A stretch of DNA of 34,665 nt. It comes from Rhodanobacter sp. Lineage in GTDB: Bacteria > Pseudomonadota > Gammaproteobacteria > Xanthomonadales > Rhodanobacteraceae. The stretch spans positions 1 through 34,665 of the forward strand of contig SCRF01000119.1 of assembly GCA_004322005.1 (NCBI GenBank), read 5' to 3'. Positions 7,521-17,276 of this stretch are shown one piece after another; within the stretch, counting starts at the first letter, position 1; every line of letters begins with the position of its first letter. The notes under the pieces were generated by a model that saw nothing but the letters and a program-made list of their open reading frames with translations, was not told the DNA's origin and ran no database searches. Position numbers and translations under genes: made by a program.

Positions 7521-9644
7521 ATGAAAAAAAGATTGATCCTCCCCCTGTTTGGCACGGCCCTGGTGGCATGGCTGCCGCTGGCGGTGGCACGCGAAGTGGT
7601 GGTGCTGCCTGGCGTCGTTGGCCCGGTCGGCGTCACCAGCGGCGTCGATACGCAAGGGCCGGGAGCCCTGCTGGTCGGCAACCAGGACATCAACACGGGC
7701 AATGACCCCGGCGGCGCGATCACCACCGACGCCGCCAACACCGCCAGCATCCAGTTCAACGACAGCTCGACGGTGACCGGTTTCGTCGGCGCGACAGGCT
7801 CCACCTTCCTCAATATCTCCGCCGGCACCAACGCCAATACGGTGACCTTCAACGGCCCGGTCTACTCGACGACGTTCTCGGTGGCTGGCACCGGCACCGT
7901 CAATTTCAACGGCGGCTTCACCAGCAACACCGGCTCGACCATGGACTTTGCCGGCGACGGCTTCATCAACGTGGGCGCGGGCCAGACCGTCAAGGCGGCC
8001 ATCACCAACACGGCCGGCGCCGGTACCGGCACGCTGACGCTCAACAACAACAGCATCCTGGACGGAGCGGTCGGTGCGGCGAGCGGGCTGAAGCAGATCA
8101 ACGTGGTGGGTGGCAATGCGCTGATCACCGGCCAGGCCAATGCGGCCAGCTACACGCTGGGCACCAACACCCTGAATGTCGCCGGCGCGTTCGCGATCCC
8201 AGTGGCGGGCACCATCAACACCACGATCTTCAGCCCGTCGCTGTACGGCAAGATCGTGCCGGTCGGTGCGGCCAGCATCGGCAATGCGCTGCAGGTCAAC
8301 GTGACCGTCACCGGGCCGATTCCGGTGGGCAGCATCTTCAACATCGTCGACGCCACCAGCGGCACCAACGGCAGCACCGTGACCGCGACCAGCAACACCA
8401 CCCGTTACCTGTTCTCGGCAGCACCGACCACCAATGGTCTGGTGCAGATCGTGGCGACCCAGATCCCGCTCGCCGACGTCGTGGCCCCGGTGGGCAGCCC
8501 GACCGCACCGGTCATCGCACCGGTCGTCGATGCCCTGCCGCTGGCTCCCGTCACCGCGCCCCTGCTGACCGCGATCACCCTGCTGCCGGATGCGCAGCAA
8601 GTCGCCGATGCCCTGGCGCAGCTCCAACCCGGCGCCGCCAGCCTGGCGGCACCCCAGGCCGGTTATCGCGTGACCCAGCAATTTCAGGGGCTGTTGAACT
8701 CGCACCTGGCAGAGGCCGCATCGCCATGCCGGCAAAACGACCCGTCCGACGAGCGGAACGTGCCAAACCGCGCAGACGGCACCAGCTGCCAACCCGGGCA
8801 GAAACGCTCGCAGTTGTGGGGGGCCGCGTTTGGCTATGCCGGCACCCAGGACAGCGCCAACGGCTACGAGGGGTATACCGACAACAGTGACGGCGCGATG
8901 CTTGCGTACGACATCCCGCTCGGCCGCGCGACCACGGCCGGTATCGGCATTCGCTACGCCAATACGGCACTGGACGGCCGCAGTGCGATGAGCCACGGCA
9001 ACATCAAGTCCTATCAGGCGATTGCCTACCTCGGCTTTGCGCCAGGCCGTTCCTGGTTCGCCAATGGCTCCCTGGTGTACGGCAGGGACGACTACTCGAC
9101 CTCGCGCGAGGTCGCCTTCCCCGGCTTCAGCGGCCATGCCAGCGCCGACTACAGCGGCCATCAATACACCGCGTCGGCCGCCACCGGTTATCACTTCCAC
9201 GTCGGTGACGGGCGCTCCACGATTACCCCGATGGGTACCCTGCAGTACACCCGCCTGGATACGCCGGCTTACACCGAAGTGGGCAATGATGCGCTCGACC
9301 TGCACGTCCATGCGCAGCGCCACTATTTCACGCAATCCGGCCTGGGGGTGAAATTCGCCCGCGACCTCGGCGTTTCCGATACCCGGATCATCCGCCCGGA
9401 GCTGCATGTCAACTGGCTGCATTCGTTCAGCGGCAACACGATGCGCGACACCGCCGCCTTCACCAGTGGCGGCCCGACGTTCACCACGCTCGGCGTGACC
9501 CCGCAACGCAACCTGTTCGATGTGGGCGCCGGTCTCCTGCTCGCCGGCAACGACACCTGGTCGCTGGAAACCGTGTACGACTACCAGTGGAACCACGGCT
9601 ACCGGGCGGGCCAGGCGATGTTCAAGTTCACCATGCACCTGTAA
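7521..9644 (+). CDS. Autotransporter (type V secretion) outer-membrane protein
   Basis: The 707-residue protein has a signal peptide (KKR, then a hydrophobic stretch to VARE). Residues about 60-260 form a Gly/Asn/Thr-rich passenger with repeated strand patterns such as TVTFNGPVYSTTFSVAGTGTV, typical of a beta-helix. A linker rich in Pro and Ala (about 310-400) leads to a 12-strand autotransporter barrel from about residue 425, starting QLWGAAFGYAGTQD. The chain ends FKFTMHL, with an aliphatic last residue rather than the usual aromatic one. No catalytic motif is visible in the passenger, so a surface or adhesive role is likelier than enzymatic. Confidence 0.85.
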   Translation: MKKRLILPLFGTALVAWLPLAVAREVVVLPGVVGPVGVTSGVDTQGPGALLVGNQDINTGNDPGGAITTDAANTASIQFNDSSTVTGFVGATGSTFLNISAGTNANTVTFNGPVYSTTFSVAGTGTVNFNGGFTSNTGSTMDFAGDGFINVGAGQTVKAAITNTAGAGTGTLTLNNNSILDGAVGAASGLKQINVVGGNALITGQANAASYTLGTNTLNVAGAFAIPVAGTINTTIFSPSLYGKIVPVGAASIGNALQVNVTVTGPIPVGSIFNIVDATSGTNGSTVTATSNTTRYLFSAAPTTNGLVQIVATQIPLADVVAPVGSPTAPVIAPVVDALPLAPVTAPLLTAITLLPDAQQVADALAQLQPGAASLAAPQAGYRVTQQFQGLLNSHLAEAASPCRQNDPSDERNVPNRADGTSCQPGQKRSQLWGAAFGYAGTQDSANGYEGYTDNSDGAMLAYDIPLGRATTAGIGIRYANTALDGRSAMSHGNIKSYQAIAYLGFAPGRSWFANGSLVYGRDDYSTSREVAFPGFSGHASADYSGHQYTASAATGYHFHVGDGRSTITPMGTLQYTRLDTPAYTEVGNDALDLHVHAQRHYFTQSGLGVKFARDLGVSDTRIIRPELHVNWLHSFSGNTMRDTAAFTSGGPTFTTLGVTPQRNLFDVGAGLLLAGNDTWSLETVYDYQWNHGYRAGQAMFKFTMHL

Positions 9645-9697
9645 ACCACCCGGCCGTCGTTCGCCCCGGCGGCGACGGCCGAGTCAGCGGGACCAAG

Positions 9698-9724
9698 GCC
9701 CGGACGGCGACGTTCGGGCTTTTT
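9698..9724 (+). terminator. Rho-independent terminator after the autotransporter
   Basis: GCCCG pairs with CGGGC around a 12-base GC-rich loop and is followed by five T. A second, stronger hairpin built on CGGCCGTCG and CGACGGCCG lies just upstream, without its own T run. Confidence 0.65.
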
Positions 9725-9887
9725 CATGAACGGGGCCGACAAAAACGACATGGGGAGCCCGAATGGTCCCGGACGCCCTTCCCCGACCTCGCTTTGGCCT
9801 GATCAGGATCAGGACGGCGATCGCACGGGCGGAGGAACATGCCGTCTTGCAACACCCCCGACGATTGGCGAGAAACGAGACCCCACG

Positions 9888-10127
9888 ATGGAATTCCATA
9901 TCGCGCTCACCGATGCGTGCCCCGATCCCGACGTCGTCCAGGACGCCATGTTCGATGTCGATCCGAACGCGGTAGTCGACCTCGACATGAGCGGCCTGGT
10001 GATGCGGATATCCTCCTACGTGACAGTGACCGACCTGATCGAGGTGCTGCGGCGAATCGGCTGGACCGTGGCATCGGCACAGGTGGTGCAGCTGCCGACC
10101 CTATGTTGCGGTGGCTGCGGCGGCTGA
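9888..10127 (+). CDS. HMA-like small protein with C-terminal Cys cluster
   Basis: The 79-residue protein has the beta-alpha-beta pattern of heavy-metal-associated domains: MEFHI opening strand, a helix, then VDPNAVVDLDMSGLVMRIS and a final helix TDLIEVLRRIGWTV. The usual CxxC metal site after the first strand is missing; only Cys11 remains (TDACPDPD). Instead the chain ends with CCGGCGG (Cys73, Cys74, Cys77). A frame start at 9726 exists, but the domain begins at 9888. Its last 112 bases are antisense to the tail of the GH3 gene. The last 128 bases recur at 17277. It could be a copper-binding chaperone-like protein with a moved site, or a decayed relic. Confidence 0.6.
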   Translation: MEFHIALTDACPDPDVVQDAMFDVDPNAVVDLDMSGLVMRISSYVTVTDLIEVLRRIGWTVASAQVVQLPTLCCGGCGG

Positions 10128-12445
10128 AGTGGATCAGAACCACTTCCACTTTCGGCAGCACCATGCTGCCGTCGTGGCCCGTGCCGGTCCGCAGGGGGCT
10201 TTGACCCGGTTACTTCGCGCAGGATGAATTGCGCGGTCTGCGTGGCGGTGGAGTCGCCGCCGACGTAGATGTCGTAGCTGCCCGGTTCGGTGCCGACGCT
10301 GCCGTCGGCGCGATAGAACGCCAGATCGGCGGGCGTGAGCATGAACCGCACCACGGCCGAGGCGCCTGGCTTCAGGGAGACTCGCTGGAAACCTTTCAGC
10401 AAACGCAGCGGTGGACTCACGCTGGCGACGCGGTCGTGCACGTACAGTTGCGCGACCTCGGTGCCTGCGCGCTGGCCGACGTTGGTCACTTTCGCACTAA
10501 CGTGCAGCGTGCCGCCGGCGGTCAGCGTGTCACTGTCCAGATGCACCGGACCGAAGCGGAACCGGGTGTAGCCGAGGCCATAACCGAACGGATACAGCGG
10601 CGAGTTCGCCACGTCTTCGTAATGGCTGGTGTAATGCGGGTCCTGCTGCGTGCCGGGATCATACGGACGGCCGGTTTCGGTGTGCGCGTAGTACAGCGGC
10701 ACCTGGCCGACGTCCCGCGGGAAGGTCATCGGCAGTTTGCCGGACGGATCGGCCTGGCCGAACAGCAGGTCGGCCACGGCGGGACCGGCCTCGTCGCCGG
10801 GCACCCAGGCTTCGAGGATGGCGCCGGCATGAGCGGCCAGATACGGCAGCGCCAGCGGTCGACCGTTGACCAGCACGACCACGGTCGGCTTGCCGGTCGC
10901 GATCACCGCCCTGGCCAGCGCGAGCTGCTTGCCTGGCAGGCCGATGTGCGAACGGCTGTGGCCTTCGCCAAACAGGTTTTCGTCTTCACCCAGCACCAGC
11001 ACGGCGACGTCGGCCTGCGACGCCGCGATCACTGCATGGGCGATGCCAGCATCGTCACCACCACGTACCGGCACGCCCTGCACGTAGCTGACCTGGCCTT
11101 GTTTGCCGACCGCCTGGCGGATGCCGTCGACGATGGGCACGACGTCCTGCGGCTCGCCTTCGGCCGGCATCTGCCCGAGCATGGCCTGGTGCGCATCGGC
11201 CAGCGGGCCGATCACCGCAATGTGCTGTTTGGGCGACAGCGGCAGCAGCTTGTCGTCGTTCTTCAGCAACACCATCGACTCGCGCGCGGCCTGCCGGGCC
11301 AGGGCACGATGCGCCGGCGACAGCGTGACCTTGCGCAGGCGTCTGGCATCGCCGTAGCGGAACGGGTCATCGAACAGGCCGAGCTTGTACTTGGCCTCCA
11401 GCACGCGGCGCACGGCAGTATCCAGCGCCGACTCGGGCACCTTGCCACTGCGCACCAGCGCCGGCAGTCGATCCATGTAGGTGCCGCCGTGCAGGTCGAT
11501 ATCCACGCCCGCCAGCAGCGCGATGCGCGCGGCGTCGGCAGGACTGGAGGCGACACCGTGCAGTTGCAGTTCCGGCACGGCATCGAAGTCGGAGACGACC
11601 AGTCCGTCAAAACCCCAGTCATGCCGCAGCGTGCCTTGCAGCAAGGCGCGATCGGCGGTGGCGGGGATGTCGTTGAGGGTGGTCAACGACGGCATGATCG
11701 AACCGATGCCCGCCTTCACCAAGGCGTGGAATGGTGGCAGATAGATGTCGTGCAACTGGCCCTGCGACAGGTAGGCCGGATTGTAGTCGCGACCGGCCTC
11801 GGCGGCGCCGTAGCCGGCAAAGTGCTTGGCCGTGGCCAGCATGGTGTCGGGCCGCGACAGGTCGTCGCCCTGGAAACCGCGCAACTGTGCCAGCGCCATT
11901 GCCGTGCCCAGATACGGATCCTCCCCCGCGCCTTCGACCACGCGGCCCCAGCGAGGATCGCGGGTGATGTCGACCATCGGGCTGAAGGTCCAGTCGACGC
12001 CGGCGGCGGTGGCTTCCTCGGCGGCGGCGTGATGCACGCGCGTGACCAGCGCCGTATCCCAACTCGACGCCAGCGCCAGCGGCACCGGGAAGATGGTGCG
12101 GAAGCCGTGGCTGGTATCGCCCATGAACAACAGCGGGATCTTCAGCCGTGACTGTATCGCCAGCTTCTGCATGCGCCGGGTATAGGCCAGCACATCCTGG
12201 CCCGGCAGCACGCCGTTGGTGCCGCCCAGCCGGCCGTCGCGGATCAGCGTGTCCATGTCTTTGCTGCCCGCACCGAGGATGGTGAGCTGGCCGACTTTTT
12301 CCTCCAGCGTCATGCGCGCCAGGAGCTGATCGACGAAAGCGTGCATGCGCTGCACGTCCGCCCGTTTCGGCGCGGTGCCCGTCGATGCGGCGGCGGCAGT
12401 AGCGAGCAGCAGCAGACAAGCAGGCAGAAGGTGACGCACGAACAT
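10016..12445 (-). CDS. bglX: GH3 family beta-glucosidase, periplasmic
   Basis: The open frame codes for 809 residues with a signal peptide (MFVRHLLPACLLLLATAAAAS). Family GH3 motifs are present: KHFAGYGAAEAGRDYN, the nucleophile Asp286 in GLVVSDFDAV, GEDENLFGEGHSRSHIGLPG with likely acid/base Glu, and a C-terminal fibronectin-III-like domain ending in QFILRE. It should remove terminal beta-linked glucose or related sugars from oligosaccharides. Residues 745-809 look unlike the family: they are Pro/Ser/Arg-rich and are antisense to the HMA-like gene. A TAA lies one base out of frame at 10212-10210, just after the expected end, so the normal product is probably 744 residues and the tail comes from a one-base shift. 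Confidence 0.88.
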   Translation of the reverse strand: MFVRHLLPACLLLLATAAAASTGTAPKRADVQRMHAFVDQLLARMTLEEKVGQLTILGAGSKDMDTLIRDGRLGGTNGVLPGQDVLAYTRRMQKLAIQSRLKIPLLFMGDTSHGFRTIFPVPLALASSWDTALVTRVHHAAAEEATAAGVDWTFSPMVDITRDPRWGRVVEGAGEDPYLGTAMALAQLRGFQGDDLSRPDTMLATAKHFAGYGAAEAGRDYNPAYLSQGQLHDIYLPPFHALVKAGIGSIMPSLTTLNDIPATADRALLQGTLRHDWGFDGLVVSDFDAVPELQLHGVASSPADAARIALLAGVDIDLHGGTYMDRLPALVRSGKVPESALDTAVRRVLEAKYKLGLFDDPFRYGDARRLRKVTLSPAHRALARQAARESMVLLKNDDKLLPLSPKQHIAVIGPLADAHQAMLGQMPAEGEPQDVVPIVDGIRQAVGKQGQVSYVQGVPVRGGDDAGIAHAVIAASQADVAVLVLGEDENLFGEGHSRSHIGLPGKQLALARAVIATGKPTVVVLVNGRPLALPYLAAHAGAILEAWVPGDEAGPAVADLLFGQADPSGKLPMTFPRDVGQVPLYYAHTETGRPYDPGTQQDPHYTSHYEDVANSPLYPFGYGLGYTRFRFGPVHLDSDTLTAGGTLHVSAKVTNVGQRAGTEVAQLYVHDRVASVSPPLRLLKGFQRVSLKPGASAVVRFMLTPADLAFYRADGSVGTEPGSYDIYVGGDSTATQTAQFILREVTGSKPPADRHGPRRQHGAAESGSGSDPLQPPQPPQHRVGSCTTCADATVQPIRRSTSIRSVTVT

Positions 12446-12739
12446 GGCAAGCGGCTCCCCGAATCGAAATCAGCCCCATCTTAGCGACCTTTCGATGGGT
12501 CAAGGATGTGAACTGTCCCGATTTCCTGAAGGGCACCGCCGGTCAGCCACTGGAGCGAAAACAAAGGCCCTGCCTTGGCATGCCGCTCCATAGCAACCGC
12601 TCATCCCTTCCAAAGCTCTGGCCTGAGCAACTGCCCAGTCGAAGAGACGTTCCTGTTCCCCTCGAAGCAAGACGGCCGAGGTCAATTTTAATGAACCTGC
12701 CCCCGCTGTTGCAGCCGGACATCGCCCAATGACGGGAAG

Positions 12740-13102
12740 CTACGCCGTCCCCTCGGGCTGTCCGCCTGGCTTGAGCGGGGCGCGCATGCGTTGCCTGCGC
12801 TTGCTTCGCCGCATCAATGCGGTCACTGCCACAGCCATGCTCTCGTCGCCGGCCAGGCGATAGTCGCGATAGTCCAGGAATGCATCCATCAGGACGCCGG
12901 CATCCACTTCAAGGGCCTCGCAATAACGAACGAACTCCATGACGTCGATGCGACGTTCACCACGTTCACACTTCGATACGTAGGACTGGGTGGAGCGAAG
13001 TCTGTGGGCGAGCACTACCTGGGTAATGCCTGCAGTTTCCCTGACCTGCTGCATGAAACCCAGGAGCAGGCGGTAGTCGTCGTTGTGGATGGTACGCGTC
13101 AT
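12740..13102 (-). CDS. XRE-family transcriptional regulator
   Basis: The 120-residue protein, taken from the ATG at 13102, has a Cro/CI helix-turn-helix at about residues 10-65 (GITQVVLAHRLRSTQSYVSKCERGERRIDVMEF). The C-terminal 30 residues are strongly basic (MRRSKRRQRMRAPLK). An upstream in-frame start at 13144 is possible, and the ribosome-binding site is weak for both. It is divergent from the chemoreceptor gene and separated from it by 270 bases. Its targets are unknown. Confidence 0.7.
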   Translation of the reverse strand: MTRTIHNDDYRLLLGFMQQVRETAGITQVVLAHRLRSTQSYVSKCERGERRIDVMEFVRYCEALEVDAGVLMDAFLDYRDYRLAGDESMAVAVTALMRRSKRRQRMRAPLKPGGQPEGTA

Positions 13103-13374
13103 TGCGCTGCTTCTTCCGGTCAGCGCACCGTAGAATCGAAGCACGAATAGTCCAAAATGGAATATTTTCGCTTAAGATCGAACCGCCGAGGTCGTTAACC
13201 ACCAGGTCAACCGGCGGAAAACGGACCGGGAGTCCCGGCCGCTGAACAAGGTGTTACGCCATCGCAGGCCCCTCCTTCAGAAACGGCAATACATGTAACT
13301 CGAACCACCCGAACAACCCGGCGTTGCTGATTTGCCGCGTATCCATTCGGGTCCTCTTTACTTGGAGAACGGGC

Positions 13375-15051
13375 ATGCATTTCCCCCAGTGGTCGATCAA
13401 GGTTAGGTTGATAGTTACGCTTGGTACTCTTTCCATTTTGCTCGCCATGGTTGGATCCATGGGCATGGTGAACCTGGGCAGCAGTAATGCGGCGCTGCGC
13501 GACATGCGTGCGAACAAACTGGTTCCTGCCATGGCGTTGGCGCGAGGGCTGGACTTGCTTGGCAGCGAACGAACTTCCGTGCACCGCGCCATCGGGACGC
13601 GCGACCAGGATCGCGCCGTCGCGGCCGAACATATGCTGAATAACGATGAGGTCGATCTGACGCGGCTTTTCGGAGTATTCCACGCGGCGAATCTTTCGCC
13701 GAGAGAAACGGCCATCAGCACCCATCTGGACAAGGACAAGAGTGCATTCCAGGAGGCAATGGCAACCGCAGTGTCCGACCTTGCCGCGAAGCAGTACGAC
13801 CAGGCAACCCAGGCCATGGACGGTGCAGGTGAAAAGAGTTACCTCGCCCTGCGCGGTGACATTGGAACCCTCTTCACGCTCCAGGACCAGATTGCCAGCA
13901 CGGCGTTCTCGGCCGACGAGGCGAGGGCGTCAAGAGCCTCTTACACGACCATCCTCTCTATCGCGCTGGGGCTGCTCCTGAGTGGCGGCATCGGTTTTCA
14001 GCTCGTGCGCTCGATTTTGCGGTCGCTTGCCGAAGCGACGCGGGTGGCGGACAACATCGCCGGAGGCAAGCTCAACAACCGCATTGCCCACATTTCGCAG
14101 GATGAAGTCGGACGCCTCCTGCTTTCACTGTCGCACATGGATACGAAACTGGCTGAAGTCGTGGCTGACGTTCGCGCAGGCTCAGAGTCTGTGAGCACTG
14201 CAGCGCGGCAGATCGCTCAAGGCAACGATGACCTGAGCCAGCGCACCCAGGAGCAGGCATCAAGCTTGGAGGAGACAGCGTCATCCATGGAAGAGATGAC
14301 CGCCACGGTACGACAGAACGCGGACAACGCATTGCACGCCAACCACCTGGCGCGCGGAGCGCGCGAGCAGGCGGAGCACGGCGGCACCGTGGTCCAGCGC
14401 ACAGTAGAAGCCATGGGGCAGATCTCCGCCTCCAGCCAGAAGATCGCCGATATCGTCGGCCTGATCGACGAAATCGCCTTCCAGACCAATCTCCTGGCAC
14501 TCAATGCCGCCGTGGAGGCGGCGCGGGCCGGCGACCAGGGACGAGGCTTTGCCGTGGTTGCATCGGAGGTGCGCAATCTCGCGCAGCGAAGTGCATCCGC
14601 GGCCAAAGAGATCAAGACGCTCATCGGTGACAGCACCGAACGGGTCAAGCTGGGTTCCGAACTGGTCGACGAATCCGGGCGTTCTCTCGCCGCCATCGTC
14701 GACAGCGTGAAGAAAGTCACCGACATTGTCTCGGAGATTGCCGCCGCGAGCACGGAACAGTCGGCCGGCATCGAGCAGGTGAACATGGCAGTGACACAGA
14801 TGGACGAAGTCACTCAGCAGAACGCCGCCCTGGTGGAAGAGGCCGCCTCCGCGAGCCGGGCCATGGAGGAGCAGGCCTTGAGTCTTCGGCAGCAGGTAGC
14901 CTATTTCCGAATCGGGGACGAAACTCCCGACGCCTCGGCGCAGGAGCCGCGTGCATCGCCCCATAGCGCCGGGACCAGCCTTCGGACGCCCACGCATGCA
15001 GAGAGCGCTGCGCCCCTGGCTGCGGGCCAGGCGGCCTGGAAGGAGTTCTAG
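13375..15051 (+). CDS. Methyl-accepting chemotaxis protein with C-terminal pentapeptide
   Basis: The 558-residue protein begins at the ATG at 13375 (GGAG about seven bases upstream). Membrane segment 1 covers about residues 11-33, a four-helix-bundle sensor follows, segment 2 is about 188-210 and a HAMP domain follows it. The signalling domain has the conserved hairpin tip [20 protein letters not shown] and flanking methylation helices rich in Glu and Gln. The last five residues, AWKEF, resemble the xWxxF CheR/CheB-docking pentapeptide of high-abundance chemoreceptors. It relays an unknown periplasmic ligand signal to CheA/CheW. No che genes are nearby; a GGDEF-EAL gene follows 77 bases downstream. 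Confidence 0.9.
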   Translation: MHFPQWSIKVRLIVTLGTLSILLAMVGSMGMVNLGSSNAALRDMRANKLVPAMALARGLDLLGSERTSVHRAIGTRDQDRAVAAEHMLNNDEVDLTRLFGVFHAANLSPRETAISTHLDKDKSAFQEAMATAVSDLAAKQYDQATQAMDGAGEKSYLALRGDIGTLFTLQDQIASTAFSADEARASRASYTTILSIALGLLLSGGIGFQLVRSILRSLAEATRVADNIAGGKLNNRIAHISQDEVGRLLLSLSHMDTKLAEVVADVRAGSESVSTAARQIAQGNDDLSQRTQEQASSLEETASSMEEMTATVRQNADNALHANHLARGAREQAEHGGTVVQRTVEAMGQISASSQKIADIVGLIDEIAFQTNLLALNAAVEAARAGDQGRGFAVVASEVRNLAQRSASAAKEIKTLIGDSTERVKLGSELVDESGRSLAAIVDSVKKVTDIVSEIAAASTEQSAGIEQVNMAVTQMDEVTQQNAALVEEAASASRAMEEQALSLRQQVAYFRIGDETPDASAQEPRASPHSAGTSLRTPTHAESAAPLAAGQAAWKEF

Positions 15052-15128
15052 CCCACCTGGGGTACATCCATGCCAACGCGCGTGCCTGATCGGGATGCCC
15101 CCGCCACTTCCACTGGAGTGTTTGAGCG

Positions 15129-17039
15129 ATGCAGAAGGACAAGGACACATGGGGCGAGTTGAAACAGCAGCCTGGATTGCTTGCAAGGCGCTATCTGTTG
15201 CTCGGAGTGGTTTGGCTGGCCATATCGGACTCCATCGCCGAATGGCTTCCATCGGGCAGGTGGCAGGAACTCTACCTGGTGTCCAAGGGACTGTTGTATG
15301 TCGTTCTTTCGGCGCTCTTCATTCATGCCCTCCAAAGGCACGCCATCCGCCGATTCCTGGACAGCCGGGTAGCGTTGGAGCAGCTCGAGAGAAGCTATTC
15401 GAAGCTGGTCGACAACCTGCCGCTCCCCTGCTTCGTGGTGCACCCCCGGCAGGGCCTCATCCTGGAAGCTAACCGGGCCGCTGATGACACTTATGGCATG
15501 AATGGATCTGCCCGGCGTGTAAGGAGCCTGGCGGATCTTGAGGTGTCACCTCGAGCACCTCCGCCAGTGATGAATTCGTCCATGGGCCAGTGCGACAGTC
15601 TGGCGAGGCATCGCCGCGCCGACGGGAGCGATGTGGATGTACGCCTTTTGACGACTCGTCTCGGCCGCGCCGAAGGGGACGTCGATCTGGTGATCTGTTT
15701 CGACATCACCGCCCAGTTACGAGAGCAGGAACTCCAGCGCCTGCGGGCCGGCACCGATCCCTTGACCGGCCTCCCGACACGTGGGGTATTGCACGAACGT
15801 ATCGGGCGAGCGATACGGGATGCGTACGGCGACCACCAGATGGCCGTACTCTTCATTGGCATGGACCATTTCAAGCTGATCAATGACGTGCAGGGACATC
15901 CTGCCGGCGACCTGTACCTTCGCGACATCGCAATCCGGATCGGCGCCTTTGCGGATCAGGACATCACCGTCGGCAGGTTCGGCGGCGACGAGTTCATCGT
16001 ACTGATGACGAACCTCAAGGACTCCGGTACTCCCGTTACCCTGGCCCAGCACATCCGCACAGCCGTCGCGAACACGGATGCGGGAGACCCATTCGGGGTG
16101 GCGCGAACCTGCAGCATCGGCATAGCTCGCTGGCCGGAGCATGGCACGGATGCCGACACCTTGCTCAGCGCGGGCGATGCCGCGCTGTCTCAGGCGAAGC
16201 AAACCGGGCGGGACCGCGTCGTGCTGTTCGACCCGTGCATGCGTCGTGAGGCTTCGCGCTACGTCGCCCTCGTCCAAGGCTTGCGGCAGGCGCTCGCACT
16301 GGGCCACCTCAAGCTCCGCTATCAGCCTCAGTTCTGCCTATCGACCGGAAAGGTGGTCGGTATCGAAGCGCTGAGCACGTGGAAAGAGACCGATGGCTCC
16401 GAAATCAAGGCCAGTGAATTCATCCCTGTGGCCGAACGCAGCGGGCAAATCGTCGAACTCGGGCAATGGGCCCTGCGCGAGGCGCTGAAGCAGCTTTCCA
16501 ACTGGATCGTGGGCGGCACCTATCACGGACCGATCTCCGTCAACGTCTCACCGGTTCAGCTACGGCATCCAGGCTTCGTCGACATGGTCCATGCCACGAT
16601 CATCTCGACCGGCCTGAGGACTGATATGGTCGAGCTTGAGATTACCGAGACGGTCGCGCTTCACCTGGACGAGGATTTGCGAACCAGCCTGATCCGGCTG
16701 GCCGGGTTGGGTGTGGCGATCGCCATCGACGACTTTGGAAGAGGCTATTCCAGCCTCTCGCATTTCAAATGCCTGCCGATCAGCAGGGTCAAGATAGATG
16801 TGTCCTTTGTCCGCAACGTCGACCGACTCGCCGATAGCCAGGCAATCGTGACCTCGATGCTGCAGATGGCCCGCGCACTGGGCATCGGGACAGTTGCCGA
16901 AGGCGTGGAGCGCATCGAAGAGGCTCGCTGGCTGAAAGACCACGGGTGTGATGTGGTTCAAGGCTACCTCCATGCCCGGCCGTCTTCAGCGAACTGCCTG
17001 GATCTGGCCCGAAACACCATGCTCGACCCTGATCCGTAA
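15129..17039 (+). CDS. Membrane-bound GGDEF-EAL c-di-GMP enzyme
   Basis: The 636-residue protein has two hydrophobic segments (about residues 20-41 and 48-69), a PAS-like region (about 85-200), a GGDEF domain with intact GGDEF at 285-289, and an EAL domain with EAL at 413-415, plus DDFGRGYSSL, KIDVSFV, VAEGVE and QGYL. Both catalytic sites look complete, so it could make and break cyclic di-GMP. The inhibitory I-site RxxD is replaced by ADQD, so product inhibition through that site is not expected. GGAG lies about ten bases before the start. It follows the chemoreceptor gene on the same strand and may share its transcript. Confidence 0.9.
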   Translation: MQKDKDTWGELKQQPGLLARRYLLLGVVWLAISDSIAEWLPSGRWQELYLVSKGLLYVVLSALFIHALQRHAIRRFLDSRVALEQLERSYSKLVDNLPLPCFVVHPRQGLILEANRAADDTYGMNGSARRVRSLADLEVSPRAPPPVMNSSMGQCDSLARHRRADGSDVDVRLLTTRLGRAEGDVDLVICFDITAQLREQELQRLRAGTDPLTGLPTRGVLHERIGRAIRDAYGDHQMAVLFIGMDHFKLINDVQGHPAGDLYLRDIAIRIGAFADQDITVGRFGGDEFIVLMTNLKDSGTPVTLAQHIRTAVANTDAGDPFGVARTCSIGIARWPEHGTDADTLLSAGDAALSQAKQTGRDRVVLFDPCMRREASRYVALVQGLRQALALGHLKLRYQPQFCLSTGKVVGIEALSTWKETDGSEIKASEFIPVAERSGQIVELGQWALREALKQLSNWIVGGTYHGPISVNVSPVQLRHPGFVDMVHATIISTGLRTDMVELEITETVALHLDEDLRTSLIRLAGLGVAIAIDDFGRGYSSLSHFKCLPISRVKIDVSFVRNVDRLADSQAIVTSMLQMARALGIGTVAEGVERIEEARWLKDHGCDVVQGYLHARPSSANCLDLARNTMLDPDP

Positions 17040-17052
17040 TTCTACTGTGTTA

Positions 17053-17235
17053 CTAAACATGCATGATTCTTTGGTACGCCCTGCCGCAGCAAGGACAGCG
17101 TGACAGGTGTCGCGCGATGACGCGGGCGAGGCGGAGGCGCGTGGTGGCGATCGACCAGGGCAGGTGCCGCTGCACCGGTCCCAGCCCCGCGCGGGCGGAA
17201 GCCTTCGGGTACGGCAGGTGCTTTGCATCGAGCAC
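17053..17235 (-). CDS. Possible small zinc-ribbon protein
   Basis: A 60-residue frame from GTG at 17235 ends with RHLSRCPCCGRAYQ, a CxxC-like pair (CPCC) in a basic context that could bind zinc with other ligands. The composition is basic and Ala/Leu-rich. There is no clear ribosome-binding site and no second Cys pair, so it may be a fragment of a larger lost gene. It abuts the duplicated fragment at 17277. Confidence 0.3.
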   Translation of the reverse strand: MLDAKHLPYPKASARAGLGPVQRHLPWSIATTRLRLARVIARHLSRCPCCGRAYQRIMHV

Positions 17236-17276
17236 GGTTTTTTACTGCCGCGCAAGCGCTCCAGCGTCAAGAAGCC

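Noticed and set aside
7500..9638. Minus-strand open frame of 712 codons opposite the autotransporter
   Set aside because: The plus strand has a signal peptide, a beta-barrel domain and a terminator; the opposite frame is low-complexity Gly/Arg/His/Val and is a shadow.
10229..12151. Plus-strand open frame of 640 codons opposite the GH3 gene
   Set aside because: All GH3 motifs are on the minus strand; the plus frame has His/Arg/Gly-rich shadow composition.
12500..12685. Small minus-strand open frame upstream of the GH3 gene
   Set aside because: No ribosome-binding site and no recognisable domain; the region between 12446 and 12740 shows nothing firm.
13150..13370. Sigma28 flagellar promoter before the chemoreceptor
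   Set aside because: A TAAG and a GCCGAGG occur, but the spacing is too short for the consensus.
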